Assembly: GCA_003550325.1 (NCBI GenBank)
Contig: QKWP01000061.1
Location: forward strand, 137,321 to 201,320
Source of the DNA: Gigaspora rosea
Taxonomy: Eukaryota; Glomeromycota; Glomeromycetes; Diversisporales; Gigasporaceae
DNA: 64,000 nucleotides
Direction: 5' to 3'
Of the stretch, positions 23,616-35,295 are shown in pieces (positions within the stretch are counted from its first letter, which is position 1; each line of letters starts with the position of its first letter). The notes under the pieces were generated by a model. That model saw only the letters and a list, made by a program, of their open reading frames with translations, did no database searches and was not told the DNA's origin. The translations under genes and the position numbers were made by a program.

Positions 23616-24745
23616 TCCACCGAGTTCTTACACACACTCGGGAGTGCAAGGCCAGAGTAGTGTTAATTCTGCCGGCATGGGTGTCAGCGCTTTGGTGGCC
23701 CATGTTTCTGGGGGCCCCAAAGGAGGTAATGGAATTACCACAAGCGGAAGAAATTATAGTCCCGGGACCGTTGGGCCAGAGGGAACCGTGCAACAATCCG
23801 GCTTGGAAATTGTTAGCGGCGGACATAGATTGGTCGATTTGTGTTTAACGAGAGCGGATATTTTGGCCTCTCGAGCCGTAAATAGGAGGTATAAAGAAAG
23901 GCTAAATAAGGCACAACAGGTTTTTGAGAGGTTTTGCGAATGGGCTGGGGAAGTGGCGTACCCGGCAGAGGTGGATACGGTTAAGGCCTTTTTAGGTGGG
24001 TTGGAAATGGCAGGTTTGGCGCCGCGGGTGCAGGAGTACCTCGGAGCCGTGGTAAGAGTGCACAGGGAGAAAGGGTTTAAAAGTCCGGTCGAGGATTTTA
24101 GGGTAAGGGAAGTAGTAAGGGAATTAAATTATTAGAAGCTCAAGGAAAAGAGCCAATTTGGCCCCGTGACCCGTTTCCAATTGAGGCATTGAGGAAGTAT
24201 CATGACGACCCACCTGAAAAGATTGATCCTGTGATTTGGTGTAGAGATCTAGCCTTGGTTGCTCTGGGATTTCGTACGATGCGGAGGCCAGGTGAACTGA
24301 GCAAGTTAAGGGTAAAGGATGTGGAGGAACGTTTAGGGTTAATTTGGGTAAGGATTAGGATTTCGAAATGTGACCCCTTTGCGAATAGAAAATTTGTGCC
24401 GGTGGAACCTACAGGAAGTAGAATTTGCTCAGTTAGATTGTTGGGTAAGTACCTGAGAGTAAGGCCTGCAACATCAAGTGACGAACCCCTGTTTTTGTCG
24501 AACAAAAGAGGAGAAATATCGGTAGCAGCGATTTCGGCGGTGGTTAAACATATGACACAGCATGCAGGAGTAAAAGGGCAGTTTACGGCTCATAGTCTGC
24601 GGATAGGTGGAGCAACAGCCGCAATGAGGGGAGGAATGTCGTTAACATAAATTCGTACTATTGGTGGGTGGGATTCGAAGGCAGTCATGTTGTATTTGAG
24701 GGCAGTGGAAACAACAAAGGAAAGAGCCTCAATGAGGATGGGGTT
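23593..24745 (+). pseudogene. Tyrosine recombinase region of the Ngaro-type element (broken)
   Basis: The N-terminal helical region resembles a core-binding domain of tyrosine recombinases. The catalytic part shows the first Arg in MRRPGELSKLRVKDV and the His-x-x-Arg box in HSLRIGGATAAMRGG; the end of the region has the expected spacing for the nucleophile. In intact relatives it integrates a circular DNA intermediate. It is not a single open frame here (about one or two breaks). Confidence 0.75.
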
Positions 24746-24837
24746 TTAAGAGTATGTAATTTGAAATTGTAAATAGGAGTTTTGTGCACGCTGTGCATAG
24801 GTTAAATAAAGGAAATATGAATACGATTCTCTGGATG

Positions 24838-24883
24838 TCCCATATGCGTATTTCATAGTTGTGAAGGGATGGATTGAGTGACA
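24838..24883 (+). repeat. Split direct repeat B1
   Basis: About 46 bp from TCCCATATGCGTATTTCATA to GAGTGACAAAT. It matches B2 at 25456-25502 with few changes and lies directly before A2. Confidence 0.8.
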
Positions 24884-24885
24884 AA

Positions 24886-25253
24886 TGAAACGCACGTGAA
24901 CGAAGTCACGGGTCGGTCATTTGTCACTAGACCATGGACCGGGGCCATGACGTAGCCAAGTAGGGTAAGTATGAGGCATTGGCAGGTGAAAATTGTGAAA
25001 TAGAGGAGTTTACGTAAAATGAGATATTGCGTGGGAATTATTGGTACGGTTAGGTAAGTATGAGGTATTGGTGATGGAATTTTATGAGATATGGAGAGGG
25101 GGTAAAAGTGAAGTTCTGCGTGGGAAATTATGTAGTGTGAGAGTAAGGATGAGGTCATAGGAGGTGGTTATTTAAGGAAAAGAATGGAATTTGTTCTCCA
25201 CCTTTTGTTTTTGCTGCTGAGCTTGACGCAAGTCCAGCTTTGTCGTTAGCACC
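24886..25253 (+). repeat. Split direct repeat A2 (368 bp)
   Basis: Near-identical partner of A1 (20290-20657). Adjacent to B1, giving the B1-A2 junction typical of Ngaro-like elements. Confidence 0.85.
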
Positions 25254-25455
25254 CGCCCACCCGCCACTAGGAATGTAGTTCGGAGGTTCAGGTTGATGAA
25301 CAGAGTAAACGGGGTAGATGGTAGCCCGGATAGCTATTTCGGATAATGCTTCGATAGCCCAATTATACAGCACGGGTATCAGAAGAAAGATCAACATAAG
25401 ATCAGTTTGACGATTCTAGAAAATGTCTGGTGACCACGTGAGCAGCGAGGCAAAA

Positions 25456-25502
25456 TCCCATATGTGTATTTCATAGTTGTGAAGGGATGGGTCGAGTGAC
25501 AG
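25456..25502 (+). repeat. Split direct repeat B2, right end of the retroelement
   Basis: Partner of B1. About 200 bp of GC-richer sequence (25254-25455) separate A2 from B2. 25503-25656 holds nothing recognisable before the inverted-duplication arm starts. Confidence 0.75.
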
Positions 25503-25872
25503 ATAGCAAAATTATCAGCCGCGCATTCTTTTATTTAATGAATGGATATGATTTCATTAGTAAAATTATGTGCAAAATTGATCAATTTCGATCTAGCCGA
25601 CCATGATTCCGATGCACTCCGAAGTATTCCGACCCAGAATTGGTCCTGTATGAGTTAAGATAATGCATAAACCGGTAGCATATCGAAAATTATTTGTTGT
25701 GCATATGACACAGCCCACTTTAATATTTTCGAATCTTTAAAGCATTGCTATTGAAAAAAAAAAAATAAATTTGGCCGTTTGTTTATTCATTGTAACGAAT
25801 TACATTACCTCTTTTGATATTCACTTGAACATTTAAATTCCTACAAAATGACAAAAGAACAATCAAATTCTA

Positions 25873-26512
25873 CCCTATAAGAAAAGTGGTCCGGATTGTG
25901 GTACGGGTTGGCGTCGGGAATGCTCGAAATGGCACGGATCATGTGGCACGCACCTGAACGTTTACGGAATGGCACGGTAAAAATGGCACGGACATTACGG
26001 CAAAGGTGTTACGGCAAAGGTGTCACGTCATATGAAATGGGGCGTTCAGATCACACGTATGTGTACGTTACACGCGTGTTGGCTCGTTTCGTGGAGAGCG
26101 AAAGATCAGTTTTTTTTTTTTTTAAAAAAAAGAGCAATATCTCATGATTTCACTGATGAAGCTTCCCATTGAGTCTTAACAAAAAAATTTCTTACAAAAT
26201 TTTACTTCATATGCAGTTAGCTTGTTCATATTATATTGATTACTTATGAAATTTATGTTTTATTAATAATTAATCCACATCGTTATCGTTCATTACCCGT
26301 GCCAAAACCAGTGCCGATACGACTAGTAAACTGAGTCTAAACTGCTGCAAAACCTGAGCCATTTACGGTCCAATTGGCACGGGCATACAGTACCACGGAA
26401 TCCATACCAATTCGGACCATACCAATACAAATCCGGACCTTGGCCTGTGCCACAAAGACCCGTGCCTATCCGACGCCAACCCGTGCCGATCCAGTACAAT
26501 TTTTTTATAGGG
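25873..26512. mobile_element. Non-autonomous TIR element with GGCACGG words
   Basis: Ends match over ~40 bp: both read inward CCCTATAA, A-rich, TGG(A/T)C-type text, then ACGGGTTGGCGTCGG. GGCACGG and its complement are repeated many times near both ends. No coding capacity; the frames within are shadows. The right-arm copy lies at 56941-57458. No clear target duplication. Confidence 0.65.
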
Positions 26513-26639
26513 CTAACGATATCAGATAACATTTAAATCGTAAAATTGACATTTAAATTCAAACAATCAAAATCTTTCAAGATTTTCGCAAATCTGTATG
26601 ACAATCAAATTCGTACATCAGGAAATTTTGAAACCAGAA

Positions 26640-26935
26640 TGTGATCGATTAAAATTTGATGGTTTTAATCATTACCAGCGATTAAATGCGATGGAGGTTT
26701 TTATCGATTATGATCGATAATAATAAAAACTAGGTAACCATACTTAACATCGATTATAAAAGATTTAATTTAATGGTTAAATCGCTTTCAGCCAATTTTA
26801 TACGTGCCGATTATCTTCGATTATTATCAATTTGATTCAAATCGTTAGTCAGCACACCAACGATTATAATCGCTTAAAGTCATCAATTATAATCGATTAC
26901 TGTTTACAATCGATTATGGTGTACGGTACAAAAAT
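26640..26935. repeat. Element built of AATCGATT/AATCGATTATAATCG words
   Basis: About a dozen variants of ATCGATTATAATCGATTA alternate in both orientations over ~300 bp. The right-arm copy lies at about 56530-56815. Probably the subterminal repeats of another non-autonomous element; its outer ends are not resolved. Confidence 0.45.
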
Positions 26936-26947
26936 CAAAATTACCAC

Positions 26948-27055
26948 CAGTGTTGGCAAATGTCATTAAAATGATATCAAATGACATTGATTTTATAATG
27001 ATAAGTGACAAATGTAATTTAAAAAATAGGCAAATGCATTAAATTTACCAACTCT
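26948..27055. mobile_element. 108-bp hAT-like MITE, AATGACAT words
   Basis: Starts CAGTGTTGGCAAATGTCATT and ends ...CCAACTCT, an imperfect inverted match. ATGTCATT words recur inside. The right-arm copy (about 56393-56502) has the same ends. A CAG start and GTTGGCAA are typical of hAT termini. Confidence 0.55.
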
Positions 27056-27127
27056 TAAATGGTCATATAAAAGACCCGGCTCTGCTACATTTCGCCAATT
27101 TTAACACGATAGTATATATGTTTAATA

Positions 27128-27490
27128 TAGGGTTGGCACATTTATTCATTGGGATGAATGGAGAGAATGGAGAACAGCTCCATTAACATTGCTCCATTGT
27201 TTCATTAAGATAATTTCTGAAGGGAACCAATGGAAGCAAACAACTCCAATGACATTGCTCATACTATCAATATATGGGGTTAGAGATTAGAACCTTATTC
27301 TCTATCAGCTTTTTCTATTGGCTCTATTAGGTTCTCTACTGGCTCCATTAGATACTCCATTGGCTCCATTGGTTTCTCTATTGGCTCCATTGGTTTTTCA
27401 TTGGCCCCATTAGGTTTCTCTATTGGCTCCATTGGCTTCTCCATTGGCTCCATTGGTAATTTTCTCGATGGAGTCTATTCATTGCCAACC
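27128..27490. mobile_element. hAT-like MITE with ATTGGCTCCATT words
   Basis: Begins TAGGGTTGGCACATTTATTC and ends ATTCATTGCCAACC. Its right half is a run of about ten ATTGGCTCCATTGG-type units. Right-arm copy at 55936-56311. No coding capacity; the frame at 56013-56198 in the right arm is only this repeat translated. Confidence 0.6.
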
Positions 27491-27904
27491 ATGGCATAAT
27501 ACTATCAGTATTAAAAAATACAAATTACACGGATCTTTTGCCATTATATCCCTGGATCTTTTAGTAGACCCGGGGATGAATCTATGCTATGGGCAGATCT
27601 GAAATGTGTGCCAGGTTTGTAGCGCAAATGTGCCACATATTGCTTAAACTACGAATCAGATTTCATAATCAGATGTAACTTAACATGATCAGAAACATCG
27701 TTTGTTTTACCAAAAACGGGTCTGCTAGGAGAGGTAAATTCAATATAAAGATCTACATTAGAGTTTGGAACCGTTGGAACCGGCTTTATTTTTCACAGAT
27801 TAAACCGGTTTTAACACATGAAAAAATAAAGCCGGTTCTAAACCTTAATCTATATTGCATAAATTACTATTGATATCTCTAAACCATTAATTTAACTGCA
27901 TCAA

Positions 27905-27995
27905 AAATAGAGTTGGCGGTGGGTGCACCATGGTGCACCATTAATTTTATAGGCGTATGTATTATGGTGCACCATCTGCACCACCAACCCTAACC
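27905..27995. mobile_element. ~90-bp hAT-like MITE with GGTGCACC words
   Basis: AGAGTTGGCGGTG at one side faces CACCACCAACCCTA at the other, with four GGTGCACC palindromes between. In the right arm the copy (about 55087-55191) has better matching ends, TAGGGTTGGTGGTGCA and its complement. Confidence 0.5.
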
Positions 27996-28696
27996 AAAAA
28001 ACTAACCCTATACGCATTAGAAACCATCTTTAATGCTCTAACCAAGAGTTTCGTTGAGCAATTTTACTATTTAAACTGCCTCTCTCTAATCCATAACCCA
28101 TACCCTAAAATTAACGATCTTTAATGATTTTGCTGCGCCACAAGCCTGGCACATATTTCAGACATTATGGAAGGCTTTTTATATGGCCATTTATGGTATA
28201 TCTTCCAGAAGCAAGACATACAGTAAACATTGAAATCAGATATTTCCTAAATCATTAACATCAATAAAGTGCGTTCATAAACACTTTACTGATGTCGATG
28301 TCGATATTAAGAAATATGTAATTTTAATATGCTACCTCAATATCAACTGATTAAAATACGAGCATGGCCCATACGAAATTGATGTATAGGTCCGAAATAA
28401 TCCGGAAAGTCCATAAGACATACCCAAGGTATTTTATTAAAATATTTTGTTCTTAACAGTTAAGGTGTCCAAAAAGCTGGCTTGCTTAATTATAAATTCA
28501 GATTCGTTAGAATATAAGTAAGCTTTGTTATGGCGGGACATATACTGTAATAGTGTTTCCTGGTCCTGACGACGATTACCGAAAAATTTTAAGCAAAATT
28601 TACCAATTCCGAATCATTCCAACCGGGATTTTGATCGAGCCTATTAAAATGTAATTTGCCTATAAACGTCGATATATGGTCTGATCCGGGTACATC

Positions 28697-29523
28697 CGGG
28701 ATGGTAAATTACTTGAAATGACACAAATGGCTCAAATGGTCAGCTATTGGCATTTCACGGCCCAAATGACTTAAGAAGGTCATTTAACTCTGGTTAATTT
28801 ATTATCTAATACTTTTAGCCAATCAAAATTGATTATTGTTCTCCGTAAAATGAAACGTTGGGATATTGTATAACTTTTGACAGAACAGTCATACACTTGT
28901 GAAATTATATTTATGAGATTTCTTTTAATATTCTCTTAATATTCTCTTTAAAGTAATGAAGGCCTTTTCTCAAAATATAGAGATTAGAGCAATAAAAATC
29001 AAATAATTTTTAAGAAGGCTCATAAAAAGGCTTCATTACGTTAAAGAGAATATTAAAAGTAACCTAATAAATATAATTTCACTAGTGTATTACTATTCTA
29101 TCAAAAGCTATATAATTTTAAAGTTTATATGTATGAAGTGATTAAAAAAAAACTTTAGACAAAAAAAATAATGTATTTACCTTTTTTTTTTAAACCAAAA
29201 GTTTATAAATAACAATTTAACGATTGCAAAATGATATAAATCATTTTCGAATTTACAAATAGCATGTTAATTAATAGTTGGCGTGAATTGAACATATATA
29301 TTATTTAAAACATGCATTATACAAGTTTTTCGTGATCGGTAGGATGTCACTCTATGTAAAACGATCTAATGACCAAATGGCCCGGTCATTTGGAAATGAC
29401 CATAGTCATTTGGTCACAAGTCATTTCCATATGACCCAAAATTTGAATGCCTCAAATAACAAGTCATTTTGAGATCATTTGGATAATTTGAAAATTGGCA
29501 AATGAACAGGTCATTTACCACTG
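28697..29523. mobile_element. hAT-type element with AAATGACC words, 8-bp target duplication
   Basis: Exact 8-bp duplications GGTACATC (28689-28696 and 29524-29531) bracket ends that read inward C(A/G)GGATGGTAAAT and CAGTGGTAAAT. AAATGACC and its complement are repeated densely for ~100 bp inside each end. The right-arm copy at 53406-54272 keeps the same 8-bp duplication (53398-53405, 54273-54280). No transposase. A separate ~220-bp fold-back repeat (about 28890-29115), with ATTCTCTTTAAAGTAATGAA facing its complement, is nested inside. Confidence 0.8.
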
Positions 29524-29763
29524 GGTACATCTAATTTACAAAAATAGAATACATTAAATAAGCTCTTGACCAAACTACTTTTTAATAGTTAATAGTTGTT
29601 TAAATTATGTATCAAAGTACAAAGATAAAATATCTTAATACAAAAACTTCAGAACCACTTTATAAAATCATCATTTGATAAATTGTTTATTTTGATTTAT
29701 TTTAAATATTATGAAATATTTTAGCCTTTACCAAAGCAGGATAAGATAGAAAATTTGGCTAAT

Positions 29764-29818
29764 AAATTACGCCTCCCGGCGTCCCTTTGAAAAAAGGGTT
29801 TAAAAAAAAAAAAAAAAC
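29764..29818 (+). mobile_element. Short poly-A-tailed retroposed fragment, left arm only
   Basis: About 55 bp starting AAATTACGCCTCCCGGCG and ending in a 16-A run are flanked by near-identical 12-bp copies of AATTTGGCTAAT (29752-29763) and AAATTGGCTAAT (29819-29830). The right arm has a single uninterrupted AAATTTAGCTAATTA at the matching place. This looks like a strongly 5'-truncated SINE or LINE 3' end inserted after the duplication. Its right-hand target copy overlaps the kinase gene's stop region. Confidence 0.65.
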
Positions 29819-30913
29819 AAATTGGCTAATTATATATCAGGCACTTCCTTAAGCTCAATAGGATGACTTAATGCTAAAAAAAAATAAGTTTAAGATTAGT
29901 TGTTAACATTTTATAACTTCAATAAAAAAAAAGGTATTCAATGCAAAAAACTAAAAAAGTCTTAAACAATTGAATTATTGAGCTATTTATAAAATATAAA
30001 TTTAAGACCAATGCTCTGAAAGATAATAAGCTCACCTGCATTTACTGGTTTAGGAAGTTTTTGAAAATTCAAAAGCCGACTTGTATAAATAGCCTGTTTG
30101 TGTGTTTGATAATTAAATCGAGTCGATTTTGTTTGATTTTCTTGATTGTGTATTGAAGAATTTTTGTCTGAGTCTTTAATTTCTTTAACTTGTTTGTATA
30201 GTACTGATTCTGCATTATTCAAATTATTAAAAAATCGACTCAGCACATTTACTAACGCTGCAGCAGTTGGTCTGCTCTGAGGTTCAGCATCTAAGCATTT
30301 ATTCATCAAATCCAAAAGTAATTGCGGAACCTCACATCTGATTTCAGGTCTATGACCTAGACAAATTTGTGTTGCTAGGCTAAAATCATGTGGAATATCA
30401 TGATATGGAGGATATCCAGTAAAAACTTCTGACATAATTATACCAAAGGAATAAATATCTGATTTTATAGTATATTTTTCTCCATATAGCACCTCTGGAG
30501 CAATATAAGGAAGTACACCAAAAATCTCTTTAGAGCTTGAATCTTCAGACACTGGCCTACATAATCCAAAATCAGTAATATAAGAGCTGTATATATTTTC
30601 ATTAACTATATTTCCAGAATGAAAATCTTTATGCACTAAATTGGTTCTATGGATTGCAGCAAGCCCTTTAGCTATAAAAAATAAGTTATTTATTTTATGT
30701 TGCCAACTTAAATCATTAAATTTAGTATCTAATAATTTTCGAAGACTTCCTTGTTTTGCATATTGCATAACTATCATATAATTACCATCATCTGGATTCC
30801 TAGTTATTCCATAAATTGCAATTGCGTTATGAACCCCATGTTGATTTTCGACCTAAAATATTAATTATAATAAACAAATCTATATTCATTAACTATTTGA
30901 GATATATTTATAA

Positions 30914-31172
30914 TACCGTCAACTGCCGTATACAAGACCCCCAGATATCAGACCCCCTATGTACTAGACCGGGTGTGAATATCAAAATCTACAATAACCA
31001 AATGCAGGTTTTTTTTTTTTTAAAGATCTAGGCTGCCCACTATGAATGAAAAATATACATGTTTTTTAAATTTTTCCTTCTAATGGTACAAACTCTCTAC
31101 CGGGGTCTAATCTTAGTTTTTAACATTGGTGGGTGTAAGAGGCCCGGGTCTTTTATACGGCAGTTTACGGTA
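30914..31172. mobile_element. 259-bp MITE in kinase intron 7 (left copy)
   Basis: Ends are inverted copies reading inward TACCGT(A/C)AACTGCCGTATA then AAGACCC. They sit between TA dinucleotides. The element fills nearly the whole intron; the GTAAGTA splice donor overlaps its TA edge. No coding capacity. Relatives of its end sequence (AAAAGACCCGGG) occur near 27065 and 56360. Confidence 0.75.
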
Positions 31173-31544
31173 CTTACCTCATTTAAAAATTCTCTTTTTA
31201 TATCTTCTTTAGAGCCATTTAGACCTTTTAAGCAAACGCTTGTTTGCTGATTTCTCTCCCATTTAGAATTCACAGAATCCCAATACAAAATATATCCGTC
31301 AGTCCATATTGCCTTAAAAACAGTGCCAAAACCTCCTTTAGCAAGATACTTTATATTTGTAAATTTATTAAAAGGTATCCATTCGATAACATCTTTAGCA
31401 TACTTTGCTTTAAGTTGTATTTGTTGAATAAAGCTGTCAATATCTGAATTGCTACTTGTCCATTTCCCGAACTCTTTTTTAAGCCTTAAATATCATAAAA
31501 ATAATATATTACTTTAATATCGGTAATATTAAGAGCTACGTACA

Positions 31545-33405
31545 GAAGATTTCCTGATTCTGTATTACTTACTGACTGTCGTAATATAGAATATTGTATT
31601 GTATGTGGATTGGTTAGTGTTATGTTATTTGTGTTGGAATATAATCGACATTTCTGATTTAAAAATTTTCTTATTCCGTATTACTTACTCACTGTCATAA
31701 TATTGTATGTGGATTGATTAATGTTATGTTGTTTGTGTTGGAATATAATCGACATTTCTGATTTAAAAATTTTATTCCGTATTACTTACTCACTATTATA
31801 AAATAGAATATTGTGTTGTATGTTGATTGGTAAATGTTATGTTATTGGTGTTGGGAATATAATCGACTTTCTGATTTAAAATTTTTCTTATTCCGTATTA
31901 CTCACGGGCTATTGTAGAGTAATATAGAGTATTGTATTGTATGCGGATTGGTTAATGTTATGTTATTTGTGTTGGAATATAATCGACATTTCGGATTTAA
32001 AAATTTTCTTATTCCGTATTACTCACATGCTATTGTAGTGTAATATAGATTATGTATTGTATATGGATTGGTTAATGTTATGTTATTTGTGTTGGAATGT
32101 AATCGACATTTCTGATTTAAAAATTTTCTTATCCCCGTATTACTTACGAACTGTCGTAATATAGTGTATTGTATGTGGATTGGTTAATGTTGTGTTATTT
32201 GTGTTAGAATATAATCGACATTTCTGATTTAAAAATTTTCTTATCTGTATTACTTACTCACTGTCGTAATATAGAGTATTGTATTGTATGTGGATTGGTT
32301 AATGTTATGTTATTTGTGTTGGAATATAATCGACATTTCTGATTTAAAAATTTTCTTATTCCGTATTACTTACTCACTGTCGTAAGATAGAGTATTGTAT
32401 TGTATGTGGATTGGTTAATGTTATGTTATTTGTGTTGGAATATAATCGACATTTCTGATTTAAAAATTTTCTTATTCCGTATTACTTACTCACTGTCGTA
32501 ATATAGAGTATTGTATTGTATGTGGATTGGTTAATGTTATGTTATTTGTGTTGGAATATAATCGACATTTCTGATTTAAAAATTTTCTTATTCCGTATTA
32601 CTTACTCACTGTCGTAATATAGAGTATTGTATTGTATGTGGATTGGTTAATGTTATGTTATTTGTGTTGGAATATAATCGACATTTCTGATTTAAAAATT
32701 TTCTTATTCCGTATTACTTACTCACTGTCGTAATATAGAGTATTGTATTGTATGTGGATTGGTTAATGTTATGTTATTTGTGTTGGAATATAATCGACAT
32801 TTCTGATTTAAAAATTTTCTTATTCCGTATTACTTACTCACTGTCGTAATATAGAGTATTGTATTGTATGTGGATTGGTTAATGTTATGTTATTTGTGTT
32901 GGAATATAATCGACATTTCTGATTTAAAAATTTTCTTATTCCGTATTACTTACTCACTGTCGTAATATAGAGTATTGTATTGTATGTGGATTGGTTAATG
33001 TTATGTTATTTGTGTTGGAATATAATCGACATTTCTGATTTAAAAATTTTCTTATTCCGTATTACTTACTCACTGTCGTAATATAGAGTATTGTATTGTA
33101 TGTGGATTGGTTAATGTTATGTTATTTGTGTTGGAATATAATCGACATTTCTGATTTAAAAATTTTCTTATTCCGTATTACTTACTCACTGTCGTAATAT
33201 AGAGTATTGTATTGTATGTGGATTGGTTAATGTTATGTTATTTGTGTTGGAATATAATCGACATTTCTGATTTAAAAATTTTCTTATTCCGTATTACTTA
33301 CTCACTGTCGTAATATAGAGTATTGTATTGTATGTGGATTGGTTAATGTTATATTATTTGTGTTGGAATATAATCTACATTTCTGATTTAAAAATTTTCG
33401 GGTTT
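31545..33405. repeat. 116-bp minisatellite array in kinase intron 6 (left, ~16 units)
   Basis: Units of 116 bp (for example, ACTCACTGTCG at 32488, 32604, 32720, 32836) run for ~1.86 kb. The central units are essentially identical; the units at the exon-7 side are diverged and vary in length. The array is wholly inside the intron between the TPR exon and the first kinase exon. It has no open frame and is not a CRISPR (no spacers). Confidence 0.9.
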
Positions 33406-35295
33406 CAAACTCCAATTACTTACCGACTGGTGTGAATATTTAAATTATATAAGTTTTTTATGTCTTTTTATGATATTAAATTTTATGACTGCATTATACT
33501 TACATTCCATCAACGAATTCATAAGCTTCTTCTACCCATACATCATCTGGTTTAATTTTTAACAAATTTTTCAAGTCGGAAAACGATTCTTCATACCTTT
33601 CCATTATATAATTAATTTCCCCACGATATTTTAGTGCTATTATGTTTTCTGATTCAATTTCTAGTAATCTAGTTAAAACTGCATATGCTTCTTCGTATTT
33701 TCCTGTGATTAAGTATGCCTTTCCTCGAGACATTAATGCAAGTGTATCATTTGATTTGTTCCTATGTATTGATCAAAGGTTTTAGAATTGATCCAGCATG
33801 CTTCCCATAGCTCTTTACCAATATCATCGTTAGTCATTGCTATCCATAAAGAGACATTATCGTTACTGAAAATTTTAATAGTGCATCAAAATTTAATGTT
33901 AAATAAAATTTACTTAAATATTTAAACTTTTTACGTCCAAAATTCGTCTCGACAGACGCGTCTTGTGATCTTAGCCCAATGCAAGGATACAAATTATTTT
34001 TTAAGTCATCTATATTATTAGGTAGATAACATGCAATTCCTTGAAATACAATGAAGTTCTATTAATTAACTTAAAATTATTGAGAGTAACGATATATATC
34101 AAAACTAATTGAACTTACCTAGATTTATACCATTTTTAGTATAAAATATCATCTTATCGTCATTTCTAAAATTTAAATAACATCCAATTGTATCACCAAC
34201 AGTATATGTCGGTCCATATGGCTTGCTACTTCCGGAGCAAAAAAAATATCCATCATCACCATGGTAAGCACACCCCCATGATTTAATTTCCTTATTTTCT
34301 TCATCTTCCACATATTTCCTTCCTAAGAGATATTATGACATAGCGTTAATATGTAATAATAAAAAATTATTAAATAAAACATAATCCGTTATTACCAGGC
34401 ATGAAATCGTTATGTTATTTTGTTTTGTACAGTATCCTACCCCAATCATTCTATTAATAAATAGAATTAAAGTGATTGTGAAATTTTAAATAATAATTAT
34501 TTAATACATCAAATAATTGTTTAATATTACCCATTTTTTCCTTCATTTATAATTTCAATTTCAAAGTAAAATAACCCGCATTGTGAAGGAATTGGATTAT
34601 TGGCACGAATTACAACAGCTTCACAATCATTAGGATCTTTTAAAATTTTTTTAACCATATAACAATATAATATATTCCTGAGAAATTTCTTTCATTAAAT
34701 TTTATTAAACATCTTACCTGTATAATTCACTTTAAACCCACTTGAATCTAGGCTAACAAACTGTGATTGATCGTCAATATTCCACGCGGTTGGTAAAACA
34801 AGTTCATTAAACAAAATAGCTCCCATTACATTCAATCTTTATTTAGATAAAAGTTTTTTATTTTAGGCGAATTATTGTCAACAAATAGTAAATCTAATTT
34901 ATTAAACAATACATGTTACGCAATATCAGCCCAATGTAGTACGTATAGTAAAGACGGGAAAAATGTGCATTTTTCGGAATCTTCTCATTTCCAATGTGGT
35001 ACAGTAGATCAAAACTTTTTATCGTGACGTTACAACTTATTTATAAAATTATTATATGTATCCCTTAGCGTTTATTTATCATAGCTATGGATACTGTAAT
35101 CGAAATCACTGCAGAAACCTTTATTTTCGTATAATTGTCCCATGGGCGATGCAATAAGTATTATAAATAAATAAATTTATCTTATTTACGAGAATACTAA
35201 ATGTGTCGAATTATGGCAAATCGAGTCGGCTGTAATAGCAGTGCAAAGACATGATTGGGTAAGCACTAGTATTGTGCCCAGCCGGCTGTGGTATA

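Larger units (their letters stand above)
20290..25502 (+). mobile_element. Ngaro/DIRS-type tyrosine-recombinase retroelement
   Basis: The parts run A1 repeat (20290-20657), gag-like frame, reverse transcriptase/RNase H frame, tyrosine recombinase, B1 (24838-24883), A2 (24886-25253), B2 (25456-25502). This split-direct-repeat order is that of Ngaro/PAT-type elements, which integrate by a tyrosine recombinase and lack LTRs and integrase. A1 and A2 are the same length (368 bp) and nearly identical, so the copy is fairly young. The recombinase is not one open frame; about one or two breaks are suspected, so this copy is probably non-autonomous now. Confidence 0.85.
29830..34826 (-). pseudogene. 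SPRY-TPR-protein kinase gene, left copy (two frame lesions)
   Basis: Nine exons on the minus strand: 34826-34718, 34636-34531, 34450-34396, 34322-34119, 34039-33914, 33839-33504, 31484-31178, 30852-30036, 29873-29830, all GT-AG. Exons 1-5 encode a RanBPM-type SPRY domain (GLFYFEIEI start, YPCIGLRSQDASVE end). Exon 6 encodes two TPR-like units (GKAYLITGKYEEAYAVL). Exons 7-9 encode a Tyr-kinase-like kinase: GGFGIVFKA loop, Lys in VCLKGLNGS, HKDFHSGN, DFGLCRP, APEVLYGE. The ancestral length is about 704 residues. Exon 3 lacks one base and exon 6 lacks ten compared with the other copies, so the full frame is broken; a TPR-kinase product from Met at 33733 remains possible. Kinase residues are intact. 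Intron 6 holds the 116-bp array and intron 7 a MITE. Confidence 0.85.

Noticed and set aside
22121-23848. 575-codon frame overlapping the reverse transcriptase
   Set aside because: Composition is unprotein-like and it lies wholly over the RT/RNase H frame, whose motifs are clear; it is a shadow frame.
31545-33405. Regular repeat array considered as CRISPR
   Set aside because: The 116-bp units are directly adjacent without unique spacers, the genome is eukaryotic, and the array lies in an intron.
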